The notes: generated by a model from the sequence alone, not told the origin. A stretch of DNA of 64,000 nucleotides from Sweltsa coloradensis (GCA_024449915.1 JAMZAV010000320.1:496001-560000); one strand, 5' to 3'. Counted from the stretch's first letter, positions 44,167 to 56,554 are shown. Made by a program: numbers and translations.

Positions 44167-45357
44167 GCAAATTGAAAAACAAAATACTAGTAGCGAGTTT
44201 TTAGTTGCTTTACAAACTGTCACAGAACCAGAATATGGTTCTAATTGATAGCATAGAGGGTATAGAGATCTCTAACATTTTGGATGGAAAATTTCAATGG
44301 CTATCTTCTACAAGATCAAAGTTACATACTAACGCAGTTAATCTGCTATTTTTATATTCGTGCCAACATACTTGTTGGCCATATCTCTTTTAAAACAGGT
44401 CTTTATATGTCTGGTGCTGAAGAATGGATGAAGTTCATGTATGTACTTAAAAGTGTTATACTCGTTCTTTAGAACGAATGTTACCATTGCTAGTTTCGTT
44501 AAATTTTTCATATATTTTTAATCTTATTGTTTTTACTTTGAGGGGAAAGGGTTTCTATGCCATCCATTTATAATTTTAAAATTTGATATGGTCTCTGTAT
44601 ACCAAGTAAAGTTATCATGATGATAAATTGATCTATTATACCAACAAACTAAAATGTATGTATGTAATATTTTTTAAAGCCATTGAAACTCATCTAGAAT
44701 ATGTGTAGTAATTTATTAAGCTCCAATTTTTTTTAACCCAAAAATGGTGGTTTATTATTGATGGCCTTTGCGCGTGTCTATATCATTCTCTCTCTTACGA
44801 TAACTCGATTTGAAATTGGGATGTGTGGGTAGACTTCTTATGCTTGGGCTGGCTTTGGATTTAACACTAGTGCACATTGTCCTACTAGTGTTCAAATGAA
44901 CATATATTTTGTACAATTATTTTTCTATTTATGTATATACATAATATGTTGAGTTTATGAGTTATATACTCATTACATCACTTCTGTTTCATAAATAATG
45001 TTTGTTACATTTGCCTTGCACTCGGCCCTCAGTGAATGTGGCGATGATGGTGAATGCACGAAGGTGAACATGAAATGTGTACCTTGGTTCTTTTGCACTT
45101 TGATTTTGACAATTTCTCTTAATGCTATTAGTCTACGACAAGCTCATTTATAAATGTTTCTTATATCCTCGCTTGTGCTTTGTTGTTGTGCTTCTATTCT
45201 GTATATTTTTTAGTTTTTTACACCACATTCAATTCGATCAAGGAATAATTGATCAATTGTCTTGAAAATAACCTAAATATATTGAACATTGCTTACCTTA
45301 TTTTTACATGTTGCATAAACGGTTTGTATAATATTAAAAATAGCTAACGTTTAACAG

Positions 45358-45469
45358 TGGAGGTAAAAAGACCTACCGAGAACCCCCCAGTATTACGTAC
45401 CCACACAGACCTACTTCGAAGTCGAAGGTGTACTTGCCGTCCATGCCCAAGATCGAGGGAGAATGCTAA
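45358..45469 (+). CDS. slc25a12: Candidate alternative terminal exon of the aralar gene
   Basis: An acceptor TTTAACAG with a branch-point-like GCTAAC just upstream precedes an open frame. That frame starts with one base (T) completing the split serine left by the exon ending at 34235. It reads GGKKTYREPPSITYPHRPTS, then KSKVYLPSMPKIEGEC, then TAA. GC-rich third positions (about two-thirds) stand out against AT-rich flanks. Use of this exon would require skipping 43891-44065 and would replace the canonical tail with a basic, proline-rich one. I recognise no homologue, so this is an inference from phase, composition and splice signal. Confidence 0.5.
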
Positions 45470-47718
45470 AATATCTCAATGACTATGAGAAAGTTGGTGC
45501 TGTTTAATTAAAAATTACCAAGTAGAGCTGTTATATAAATTAAACTTATTTGGCATTATCTTTTGAAAATATAATACAATTTACAATAATATATAATACT
45601 GTTGAATATAGAGCTGCATATACTACATGTTCTACTGTTTTAAGCAGATTAAGGTTTATGCAGGTATTAAAGTAGCAGTTGTTACAATGGTAAACATTTA
45701 CCTTCTTTATTTACATAACTTTGAAGTATGTTCCTATATGTATTTCTATATTTACATATAATTGGCTGTCTTAATTCCATGTTTATACCATACACACATA
45801 GGACGTGGTATAAACATTGAATGCATTGAGAGTTGTTAGTGATTGTTGCTAAAGATTCAAGCTTTCATTGGTATATATAAAAGGTATATACTTGCAATTG
45901 AACTTATACTAATGCAAGCAACATAGGGAATGGCATAGAAAGGTACATTGCATGTGACTGAGATGTACAAGTGGAAATGGTATTTTGGAGATTTAAGAAC
46001 ATTTTAGCTTGGAACGTAATGTTTATGTAGAGAGAACCTAACCACTTAGGTAGAACTATTTAGGGTATACTTTCATACATGCACACATCCGAGCATTTAA
46101 AAAGTGCTGATGGTGTCGGTTGTCTACAACGTTTTCTTTATCATTTGGTCATCTGCATTGAGCGATGTATCTAATCAAAATCATAAGTTCTTTCCATATT
46201 ATTGTTAGTATGCATTGATTTATAAATTATGTTTAAAGTTATGAAATATATACATACGATGCAGTATTGTGTATCATTAGATAATTGTTGTATAAGTAGT
46301 TTGTGGTTTGATTTGAGATTTAAAGTCACTCGGCAAATTATTTGTAAAGAAGCTTTTTATGTCTTTGTATTAGTAAAAAACCTATTTATCATTAATGTGT
46401 TTATTGTTACAAGAACAAATTGTGTAATTCGTCGTAGGTACGTACGAAGCGATGACAATTTTATAAACAAAATTGCATATCAAGACAAACATTGCCTAAT
46501 TGAGCTTTAGTGTGTGACATAAAAGCCATTATTTTGCACGGGTGGATTATCTTGACGACAAAATGAAAATGAAATATAGTACATTAAGTTTACCTTAATG
46601 GTGCTTCATTATAATTATGTTGATAAACATTATAATAAAACTGGTATATTATCACAAATCAGTGGTGCTTGCTGACACATTGATCCTTACTTTGTATGTC
46701 AATATACCAACCGAATTAAAAATATGCCCTTATGAAAGCCAAGTACCTCTTTTCTTCATTGGTGGCTCTGTGAAACATGCCTCAAACCACATGCTTTATT
46801 CATGTGCCTTGTGACTGTATGCCAATATTTGGTTCTTGCTCTGTTGTTAGTTAATTCAAACTTATTTCTTGTGGCAAGCTTATAATTATTTTAGTACTCT
46901 CTTACTGTTCTTACTTTTTCTTTTACTTTATAATATCTTTTACTTTTGTCATTTTCACTGCCGCAAATTAACAACTAGTGCCAGACAACATATTCATGAA
47001 TTGAATAATGGAAAAAATTTAATTTTGTACTGAAATCTTATTTACTGGGTGTAAAACTGCAAACAATTCACATTGATTTTTTTAGGAATGCTGCTTCCCA
47101 TAAGAAAGCATAAAATGAGGTCAGAATAATACATTTTTTAGTTTGTGGAATGTTTCACTTTGATTTATTTTTATTTGGGTTTAAACAAAGAAAAGATTTA
47201 CCCTCTCTTGTTAAATTTCAGCAGGAGATGGACTACATTGACAATTTGAGTTCCCACCTACCAAAATCTGCATAGTTCCTTCGTCAGTTGAACATATGAG
47301 TATTATATTTATGTGAATATAGTCCGCAGTTGTAATCTAAAATATCAAGTTAAAAAAGTGGATCGTGGCCGTTATGTGAATCTATTTATTCAATATTATT
47401 TATACTTTATAGCATATTTTGAACATTTTAGTAGCCATTATTCGCTATAATCGCGTACATAATGGTATATAAGTGCTTTGTAAACCTGACAATTGGTCTG
47501 GTGGGAAACAAAAGTTGACAATGCCTTCACTAACCCATTTAAGTGCCTTACTATAGATGAATTCATTCCTCCTTATCCTTATCATACCTTATGCATTGAT
47601 ATTAAGAGGGGGGCCCCCGCTGAGCTTGGCCCAACTCAAATGCACGCACTCAGGTGTTGATGATTTCTGCTGAACGGTTGGTAGGCCCTAATATAATTAC
47701 CAAGTTTTGCATGATGTT

Positions 47719-47724
47719 AATAAA
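47719..47724 (+). promoter_or_regulatory. Candidate polyadenylation signal AATAAA
   Basis: AATAAA is followed within 30 bases by TTTGTATTG and then TTGGTTGTATTG, a GT/T-rich downstream element. It lies at the end of the repeat-poor stretch after the aralar stop. Placement is plausible but unproven. Confidence 0.35.
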
Positions 47725-47745
47725 GTACCTTTGTATTGATATCCA

Positions 47746-49672
47746 CTTGGTTGTATTGAAGAAGCCTTAAAGATCCATTCCGAGACATTTAAGTCCAAAA
47801 CGTGTGAAAAGTGGGAAATCCAAAACATGGATTTCAATTCTGAACTTTCCCACCAAACCGTTTATCTTATGATAAAACCAAATTAATCTGCACGTTCACA
47901 TTGATTTAAATGAATGAATTATGTAAATGAAATGTGCAAATTTGTGGTAAAACAATCTGGACACTTGCAAGAAATTCCCGAAATTGACCAAAATGGAGTA
48001 AATTACGGTAATTTCACTAATTTTTTATTCAAAATCATAGATTTATTCTTTAATAACATTTGTGTGAAATTTGATAATGGTGTTATAAGCCGTTGAAAGG
48101 TGAGCGCGTCAACTCGTCTCCGCGCCAGCCTCAGCGACTCCTCAGGAGGCCGTCATGCTCATTTTACGCGCTTTAAAATTTCTCGTCCAATTTTAGTATC
48201 GTCTATTAGTGACTTTATATAATTGTGTAAAAATTTACTGTGAAGGCATCTATCATAGCACATATCATCATAGCATAGAATTGATCATAGAAAATAAACA
48301 AAAAATAGATTCAATTTTATACAATTTAGAATCTGTCAAAATGTTCAAAAACACCCAAGTAACTACGCATTTTCTGAATGATCTATGATAACTTGATAAG
48401 CATTGAAAATCTGATATGATAGGGGCTTACAGATATCCCTCATATCAAGTAAGCCAAGTTGTATTTAGATGTAATGGTTAATGGCTGCGGGACAAGAAAC
48501 GCGCCGAACATCAAATCACGCCGGCTTCCTTTTAAGCATGCAATAATGATAAAGAGCGGACATAACCAAATAACTCTCAATATATTTTAGGGAAAACCAA
48601 CAGTTCTTAAGTTAGAAGGAAAGTGAATGAACAGAGTAAGATTCTATTGTCTTTACCCAGGTGCCTAGTGCCTACCCTAGTTTGAATGGCATCTCAACAC
48701 AACAACGGATCCCAAGCTGATTTATCCACTCTTACACCAGCCTATCTTTAGAATTCAATACTTGACAGTTGAAAATGCTCTTTTAGCTTTTACCTAATAA
48801 ATATATCAGTAAATAAATCTGAACTATATCACTTCATTATATTGCTTCTCATATCGTCATACTGACACTTATAGGTAGAGATGCTACTAAGAGTTTTTTA
48901 TTTTATTTTAATGAACAAAAGTAAATTAAGTGTTGTCTTTATTTACTGAACTTTTTTCTCTCTCAATTCTAATGATGTAGGCCCTATCAGAATTATTTTT
49001 TGCAATTTTTATTGGGTACAATTTATTGCTGTGAGAAAAAATGGAGATTTGCTTTAGTAACGGTAATGGGTAGTAGCAGCAAGTAACTGCAACAACAGGT
49101 AATGCGATTGGCAACGATTTTAGATTGACTTTGGCCTATGATGGTGATGTTTTCGATAAGGCTTGAACCCAGCTGTTGAGAAATTAAGCCAGAAATGTTG
49201 ATCATTTTACATGGTTTCTTTTAAAATGCATGATAGTTTTAAAAAATGTTTTTGTTTGACATCTTCATATGGTGTATTTTCACGGTTCGTGGCATATTGC
49301 AACTTTATTCTTATTTAAAAATTTATTTTGTCAGGTTATAGTTTTAAAATGATTTAGTTCATAAATTACATTTTCCCAAAAAGTTGTTCATGTCAAATTT
49401 TGTTTTTATTTCAAATTGACAAAAACTAGAACTTCTAGACATTGTCAATTGATTATGTTGGCGTGCATTATAAAATATTTATTGATGGCTATTTCTAATC
49501 CAAACCTAGAGGTGAAAAATTACAACTAAATTAATAATAATATTACATAATTTACAAATTAAATATTGTTATTTCTATGCTTTTATGAGATATCTTTCAG
49601 AAACTTATGGCACTATTTCCATTGACAGTTGACTTGACACTGACAGGTGGATGGAATCCAGAGTTGCAGGTC
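47746..49672. other. Intergenic region between convergent genes
   Basis: No gene recognised. A GC-rich patch at 48090-48170 with CTCCTCAGGAG stands out in an AT-rich setting but has no coding frame of note. Confidence 0.6.
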
Positions 49673-49737
49673 TCAGCCGTAATATGTGTGTGGGCGATAT
49701 GAACACGACGAGCCTAAAGCCGAGTAGCCGTTAACCA
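49673..49737 (-). CDS. Candidate terminal exon of the CAP gene
   Basis: On the minus strand, acceptor TCTGTGATTTCAG is followed by two bases that complete the codon left open at 54405 (GTG). The frame then reads VNGYSALGSSCSYRPHTYYG, then TGA. Phase fits, the local sequence is GC-richer than its surroundings, and an AATAAA lies about 200 bases further on the same strand, near 49470. The peptide itself is not a recognised domain and the intron would be 4.7 kb, so this is tentative. Confidence 0.3.
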
Positions 49738-51267
49738 CTGAAATCACAGAAGACATCCACGTTGCATTAACATCTGAGACACTGGAGTCTTAATTTACCT
49801 CAACAATGGTCGGCAGTTAAAATGTTGGAATAAAGAGCATGCAAATGACAACTAATAGGGAGGGCATTATTCTTGAGACAATGTATCTATTCCCCTTTTC
49901 AGTTCCTTTGGGCCATATTGCTCTCCTTTAGTTGAGTAATATCTTTATATTTGAATCAAATAATCTCTCTTTAAATAAGCTCAGATGTGTTGATTAGTTT
50001 GCTCTGTGCAAAAGACCTTTGTTCAATGGAAAGTTCAGAATGGTGAAGATAACATGTTGCCCTTTTCGTAAAGTTTTTAATTTAAACGTTTCTTTTATTT
50101 CATAAAGTATGTCTGGTAATTTTATTACCTACTTACTTGGGTTATTCTTAACCGAGTGTTACCTTAATCATGAACTTGCTTAATTTTTTTCAATTGACTG
50201 GAAGTATTAAAATTTGCTTATCAGCCTAACTAACCTTTTTCTTTCTTTTTTTAAATCGGACGTTGAATAGTTTATAAGTGCAACATTAAAATAAAAAAGA
50301 TGAGATTTTTAAATCATATCCTATCTCCCAACTTCATTTAAATTTTAGAGCAGGTAACTTCTGGTAATGGTATTAAAATATTATTAGCTCAATATGATTA
50401 AATCCGAAGCATCAATATCAAAACAAAGAAGGAAAAGGAAAAAGAAAAACAAGAAAAGAGTATGATCTGACATTATTATAAAAATGTGGTACGTTCTAAC
50501 CTATTTACTAGATCATAAAAACTCTTATGTAGTTATATAAATGGCTATACTGATCGCTGTTGTGTATATAGTATGTATTTTCCGTTCCTATTCTTAGGTT
50601 AGATCAAGGCAGGAAAACAATAAGGTTGGTGACTATGAGTTAGGGGGGTAAAGAGGCTTTCTGTCAATTATCTATCTGCGGGTAAACAAGCTTTTCAACA
50701 AAAACCCGTTTGCACAACCAACTGAAAAACAATTTCACTACATATAGCCTACCTGATATTCCTCTATCCTGTCTCCTACGAGGGACACTAAATCTAGGAC
50801 ATTAGCAAATTATTAAATAATTTATCTAAAGATGCGTGCCAGGCACAACACTAGTTAATTTTGTTGCCTACAGATTGTAACTATAGTTACAAAATATCTA
50901 ATTAAAAATAATATTTTAACTAAAGCTTTTATCTTCACCTGATTAGGCCTATTATGAAAATGTATTCAGATGGCCGTGGAATGGTAAATATGCTGTACAG
51001 TTAATCAAATTGAATGTTACAAATGTTATGTTGATGCTAGAACATTGTGTTAACAAGATGCAATCGGGTTTTTTACTCAGTTGAGAATGCAATGCCAACA
51101 ATGTGAATTATTCCTATGTATAGGCGACATTGGGTCTCAACGGTTTATAAGTCTAAACATTTCATACCTTTATTTTCCACTTCTTTTTACGAAGTTTAAA
51201 GTAAATTTAAATCAAAAACATATTTCACGTTTTTTCCCACTTTTTACAACGCTTATATTAGCTTCAT

Positions 51268-51990
51268 GTGTCGTCTGTCTGTCTGTCTGTCTGTCTGTCT
51301 GGACGGACGGAATCTTATAATCGATATTTCACCCACTTCCCAATGTCCGATCGAGCTGAAATTTTTCACACATACGTATTCTTGTGACAATAGATGAATC
51401 AATAACAGATTTACTAATTAATCAATTAATTCATCGTAATTAATAATTAAAGTTTTATATGGGAATCGATGTTTCACCCACTTTCCAATGTCCGATCGAG
51501 CTGAAATTTTTCACACATACGTATTCTTGATGACAATAGATGAATCAATTAACAGATTCACTAACTAATCAATTAATTCATCGTAATTAATTAACCAAAC
51601 AAAGTTCATATGGGAAATTAATTAGTCACAGCTAGTAAGGATGGGCCAACCAGATGCAATGTCCGATCAAGCTGAAATTTTTCACACATACGAATTCTTG
51701 ATGACAATAGATGAATCAATTAACAGATTCACTAATTAATCAATTAATTCGTCGTTATTAATTAACCAAACAAAGTTCATATGGGAAATTAGTCACAGCT
51801 AGTAAGGATGGGCCAACCAGATGCAATGTCCGATCGAGCTGAAATTTTTCACACATACGTATTCTTGATAGATGAATCAATTAACAGATTCACTAATTAA
51901 TCAATTAATTCATCGTAATTAATTAACCAAACAAAGTTCATATGGAAATTAGTCACAGCTAGTAAGGATGGGCCAACCAGATGCAGAAAT
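51268..51990 (+). mobile_element. Helentron/pearl-like element, family D: microsatellite plus four core repeats
   Basis: A (GTCT)n tract at 51270-51302 is followed by GGACGGACGG, then four units containing ATGTCCGATCGAGCTGAAAT. These begin near 51343, 51488, 51659 and 51826, spaced 145, 171 and 167 bases. Units end with GGATGGGCCAACCAGATGCA. Microsatellite plus ~160-bp core repeats matches the pearl/CvA class described in bivalves. The 3' terminus was not identified. Confidence 0.6.
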
Positions 51991-52055
51991 TCGGACAAGT
52001 CCAGTGTGCACATATTCGATTACAACGTTCGTTAAGACTAAAAAATATAAAATAA

Positions 52056-53020
52056 TATTATATGAAAAAAATAATTTTTTTAAAACAACTCTTAGGGTTT
52101 AAATGTACTAAAAAGTAAAAAATAAATTATTTTCACCCTACAAATTTCTGCCTTACTCGGAAATTAAAAGCGTTGGGCGCTTACGGTATTGACATAGATT
52201 ACAGAATTTTGTTGTTCATGGAAGGAAAGCGCCCAACGCTTTTAATTTCCGAGTAAGGCAGTAATTTGTAGGGTGAAAAATTATTTTTTTCTTTTTAGAA
52301 CATTTAAACCCTATGAGCGTTGTTTTAAACTAGGAAAACGCTTAAGTCCCGCCGCGTTGTTGGATGAGCGTAATTGGTGAATTGATCTGCCATGTGTTTT
52401 GCGGATTTTCTGTTGTTCTGTGAAAAAATCAGAACTTTGTTGAAATTTTTTTTAAATTAAATCAAATTAAATAAAAAATAATTATTCGATAACGCACAAA
52501 TTTTACACGAATATATTAATTCTTAAAATTAAGGTTCTGTGAAAAAATCATTATAATCGGATAAAGCATGTAGGTGTTATAAGCAGAAGAAATTAAAAAA
52601 ATCGTAAAATTGCGATTTTCATGAGAAATAATTATTTGATTACGCTCAAATTTCACACGAATATATCAATTCATAAAATTAAGGTTCTGTGAAAAAATCA
52701 TTACAATCGGATAAAGCATGTAGGAGTTATAAGTCGAAGAAATTTTTTAAAAATCGAAAAAAATCGTAAAATTGCGATTTTTATGAGAAACAATAATTTC
52801 CGATTGCGCTCAAAAACGTGGCAGTTCTTAGTTCAGAGATTTCAAAGGCCTCCATAAAATTTCACCGCAATCGGAGTATCGGTCTAGCCGGAATCGTGTT
52901 AACAAACACACAAAAATACAGAAAAAAAAAAACATTCCGGATTTTTTTCTCCAGTGTAGTGAAATAGAATCTTCGCTTCGCTCGGTACGCTCATCCAAAA
53001 AATTATTTTTTTCATATAAT
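52056..53020. mobile_element. Palindromic foldback element interrupted by a Helentron-like insertion
   Basis: The left arm runs 52056-52182. The right arm runs 52227-52329 and resumes at 52999-53020. Landmarks: CTGCCTTACTCGGAAATTAA / TTAATTTCCGAGTAAGGCAG, and ATATGAAAAAAATAATTTTT / AAAAATTATTTTTTTCATAT. The 44-base spacer holds ACGGTATTGACATAG. The break in the right arm is exactly filled by family A copy 8. Confidence 0.8.
52330..52998 (-). mobile_element. Helentron-like family A copy 8, nested in a palindrome
   Basis: It is in reverse orientation from CTAGGAAAACGCTTAAGTCC to GTACGCTCATCCAA, with two core units (CTCAAATTTCACACGAATAT type). It interrupts the right arm of the foldback element at 52056-53020. 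The uninterrupted left arm therefore shows the empty target, a run of A, with no duplicated bases left over. Confidence 0.75.
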
Positions 53021-54404
53021 TATCAATTAAAATAAAATTTTAAACAACATGTATTTCATGCCAAGCTTTTGTGTTCATAACTTTTCAAGCTCAATTTAAC
53101 TAGGCTCACAAACTTATGAAATCAATGTGTGAAACATCCATTTAAAAAAACGATTTTGATGATTAATTTTGTTATTGAATTTGTTAATCAATATCATCAT
53201 TTTTTGTTTTTTTAATGATTGTGTGAATACCGGTAACAACAATAATCGAGAATACAAAATGAAGAAGCAAACATTCACATAAATTTTAGGGTATTACTAA
53301 CATACTAAATTTTTTTCAAATCATTGTTTCATATATTTGAGACCCAATGTCAACACAGCGTTTTTGTTAATGGGGCCAATAGATTTTTGTTTAGTATTTT
53401 TTTGAATTAAAAATATCCCTACCAGAATAGGTCATTTGTTTTTTGAAATTAATTTTTGACCAGGGTACTTACAGGTAACAAACTAGGTAGGTACGTGTTG
53501 AGTGAGTGCATGCCTCTAAGAGGGCTCTACTCGATTCCAGATCCACCTATTGATACGGGATTGCCAGAGTGAGTCTCGCTAGTAAGCTAGGAGCTGCCTC
53601 AAGCAGCTCTCGTGTTGCATATCTTTTCTGTCAGTCCGTCTGTGCGTATGTCACGTGCACGATTAAAACCGAATAGGATCTCCGGGTGACATGAGTTTTT
53701 TTGTTGCAAGGATGACATAATGTTTTTGGTGACCCTGAGTGGTAGAGATGCGGGGCTATCACCTCCCCCTCCCCCTCTTATCAAGAAAGATGAAATATTT
53801 ATGTGCCTGTTCCTTCCACCATTAATGAACCCTAGAAACCTGGCACCTCCACCATCAATAATCAAGGTGTCTTCTTCAAGTCTTGAATACCTGGAAAAGT
53901 ACACCTGAGTTTTACTTCTTTCCCCAAAGAAATCTCTTTAAGTCGCAAAATTGAATCTTAAATCGAAAAACGTTTTGATAGTGTATTCGTATCAAAATCT
54001 AATAAGTACAGGATATAAAATAGAGTTTTGTGCATGAGCATGTGATGTGAGTTAGTACTAACATCCATGCTGTGATTCGAAACTATAGACCGTTTCTTGT
54101 TTCAGACATTGCCTTTGTAGGCCTGCACTTTCGGGCTACTACAATACATCCACTGATCTATGAATAAACCACAATCTCGCATGTAGCTTACTTAGTATCA
54201 CCTCTAGTTTCTTAAAAGGAGGAGTAACAAATTAACGCTGAATGTACCAATGACTGAATGTACCTAGCTGATGGATTCCATGCAAGAGGGAGGTCACCTG
54301 ATCACACTGGCAATCTTGACTGTAGTAGGCCTATATTTATAAGATTTCCCTACACGGTTACATTAGTTACACCTGCATAAACAAGGAGAGAGAAGTCCAC
54401 TCAC

Positions 54405-54499
54405 CGCAAAGTCCCGAGTAGGTCGGAGAAGTGGTGAGGCCGCTTGCTCGGCATTGTGGTGAGCCTGCACTATACGGCTGGATGCCGACGATGTTGCCC
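54405..54499 (-). CDS. CAP-superfamily protein, exon completing CAP2
   Basis: The acceptor is TGTGACTGCAG and the donor GTGAGT. It encodes GNIVGIQPYSAGSPQCRASG, then LTTSPTYSGLC, and ends in phase 1. The GNIVG--PY--G-P-C pattern is the usual C-terminal strand of the CAP domain. The two cysteines at its end fit a short cysteine-bearing tail. Confidence 0.87.
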
Positions 54500-55828
54500 C
54501 TGCAGTCACAAACATCGAGGGCGTTCAGTATTCAGACAATTAACTTTTAATACTTAATTGGAAGATAGGAAATCAATACCACCCGAAAACAGAGATGGCA
54601 ATGGGACGGGAAAGCTTGACTTCTCCGTCATTAAAATAATGAATAATCGGCTACTACTGGAAAGTGATGTAATACAATTGGTACTGAAATGTTGTTGCTT
54701 GAGTAACCAAAGACACCTGATACATCAATTGGACTTGAATTGAACTGTGCATTGTAGCATATATTGGAACCAATTATTTAATATAACTTTGAATCTTCTA
54801 GTTCCCGCTTCGATGTCCATGCAGTCAGTTATAGATAACAACTTTTTAGCTTAGTTAATAATGGACCCTGAGAGTTTTTGTAAGTGTGCATTTATGTTTT
54901 TAATATTCTAAATTGGCCTCTGAATAAAAACATATAGACAGACCAGTTCATTTTCTATATTGTATATAGCATATGTTATACTCGCTCACAGCTGTCAGAA
55001 TTGTAATCACGCCTTTACGTAAGTTAGAATATTATTCAACAACAATTGTGAATTATAGTTGTCTATTTGAGACACGATCTATTACTAACTAGCAGTAAGT
55101 ACTGACCGTTTTAATGCTCGGGACCGAAACCTGTAAGAAAAGTTGATGGACCGGTATTTGTTCAAATTTCTGTTATGTGTGCTATTGTTAAGGTGGAGGT
55201 GCCGGGTAGCATATAATAAAATCGTCTTGACTTTTACTAACGGTGGAGGTGCCGTGTTATTCAACATTAGTGTGAGCACGTTAACATCGTTCTTCAATTT
55301 AAGCGATACCTCATCAACCCTTTTAAGACACACATTAGGCCTAATAGTAGTAAGAATTCTACTTTGATACAATTTTTTCCTTATTTTTGTCACAAATAAT
55401 AAAATTTCGATTTCTAGCTTGTGTTCAAATTTTCAATAAAACCACAAAAAACGATTATCATAAGGTACGCTTAACTAAGTTAATTGATGCGCACTGTATA
55501 CGTCTGTTATCACGAAAAAGCTACACGGAATGTACAGGCTGAACTAAATGATATATAATACAAAATACTATCTACTAAGCTGATAATCCACAGGCCTACA
55601 TCTTGATTGATCTTGATTGATCTAATCCGCTCTTCAATGCACGCCGGTTTTTTAATCTTCAGGTCTCCCCGTGTACCATCCCCTCCCCCCTCCCTCACGG
55701 TATTATCTATTATCTTATTTAGTATGCAACCTCTACTCTCCCCAGAACCCACTGTTCTTTGATGTCTCTCCTTCCTACTTGACTCTGAGGTAATGTGCGT
55801 CAGCTGAGAGCGACATGTAGGGACTTAC

Positions 55829-55929
55829 CCCGGTCCGTAATTGCACACATAGAGCTTGGTATATCCTTGAGCAGTGTCGTAGTAATGAGCATACCCGCAA
55901 CCAACGAGGAAGGTGTCACCCCAGACAAC
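55829..55929 (-). CDS. CAP-superfamily protein, internal exon
   Basis: The acceptor is TTATTGCAG and the donor GTAAGT. It encodes VVWGDTFLVGCGYAHYYDTA, then QGYTKLYVCNYGPG. With the previous exon the junction reads GHYSQ-VVWGDT, an exact fit to the CAP1 signature. Its end, LYVCNYGPG, plus the next exon's GNI fits CAP2. Phase is 0 in, 2 out. A 461-bp intron separates it from the previous exon. Confidence 0.9.
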
Positions 55930-56390
55930 CTGCAATAACAGACAAGACAGTTCAACTCGGGTCTAAAAGTAAAGACGATAGCACCCGGGACAAGGAGGCC
56001 ATTTTGTTCAAAAACGTTTTGATCAACGAAAATGTTCGTTGACTCATCACTTTACATAGTGGTGAAACCTGCCAGGCAAACAAGTGAACTTCGTAGTAGT
56101 TATTCTATTGTTATAAGTTTTAAGGGCGAATTTTCATTCAGCGTTAAATCTTTAATTAATTCGTTTTTTGCTTCTCCTGGTCATTTTTCATTTTGTCATA
56201 TTCATCCTTGTTCATCATAGTGAAAAGTTGCCAAAATCAGACTAATTTAAGTTGTATATTTCAGGCAGTAAAATGCAATAAAGTTGACATTCAATTGTGT
56301 TCGTTATTTTGATTTCTACCCCTTAATTCAACAGGATCACGACAGGTTTAAGAAATTTGAAAGGAGGTAAACGTTTCTTGTCAGTCTGAC

Positions 56391-56554
56391 CTGTGAGTAG
56401 TGGCCGGTACCCTGAGCGTGGTAGGACGCGTAGTACCCGTACTGCCTGACTTCGTTAAACCAGTTCGAGATCTGCGTGGCGAAGTCTGGGGCCGGCGTCA
56501 CGTGTGTGTTGGTAGTCCACGTCGAGGCGATGTTTTGACCCACGGAGAACCGTC
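56391..56554 (-). CDS. CAP-superfamily (CRISP/antigen 5/PR-1) secreted protein, internal exon
   Basis: On the minus strand the acceptor CACTACAG is followed by RFSVGQNIASTWTTNTHVTP, then APDFATQISNWFNEVRQYGY, then YASYHAQGTGHYSQ and donor GTCAGA. GQNIA and W-EV--Y are hallmarks of the CAP fold, and GHYSQ begins the CAP1 signature completed by the next exon. CAP proteins are mostly secreted and adopt an alpha-beta-alpha sandwich; functions range from reproduction to defence. The N-terminal exons, with signal peptide and the first CAP histidine, are not seen within 7.4 kb upstream and may lie beyond the window. Confidence 0.88.

Larger units (their letters stand above)
44066..47745 (+). other. 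Probable long 3' UTR of the aralar gene
   Basis: This stretch follows the stop codon and carries no transposon I recognise, unlike every large intron. The first AATAAA-like signals are at 44152-44166, which would give a short UTR. Another AATAAA at 47719-47724 with downstream GT-rich sequence would give a 3.7-kb UTR. The alternative terminal exon lies inside the stretch. No other coding sequence was seen. Confidence 0.4.

Noticed and set aside
53599..53904. 101-codon minus-strand frame next to the CAP exons
   Set aside because: No cysteine or CAP-like pattern. It overlaps a repeat and a GGAGGTGCC motif that recurs at 41470, 55190 and 55240, so it is probably non-coding.
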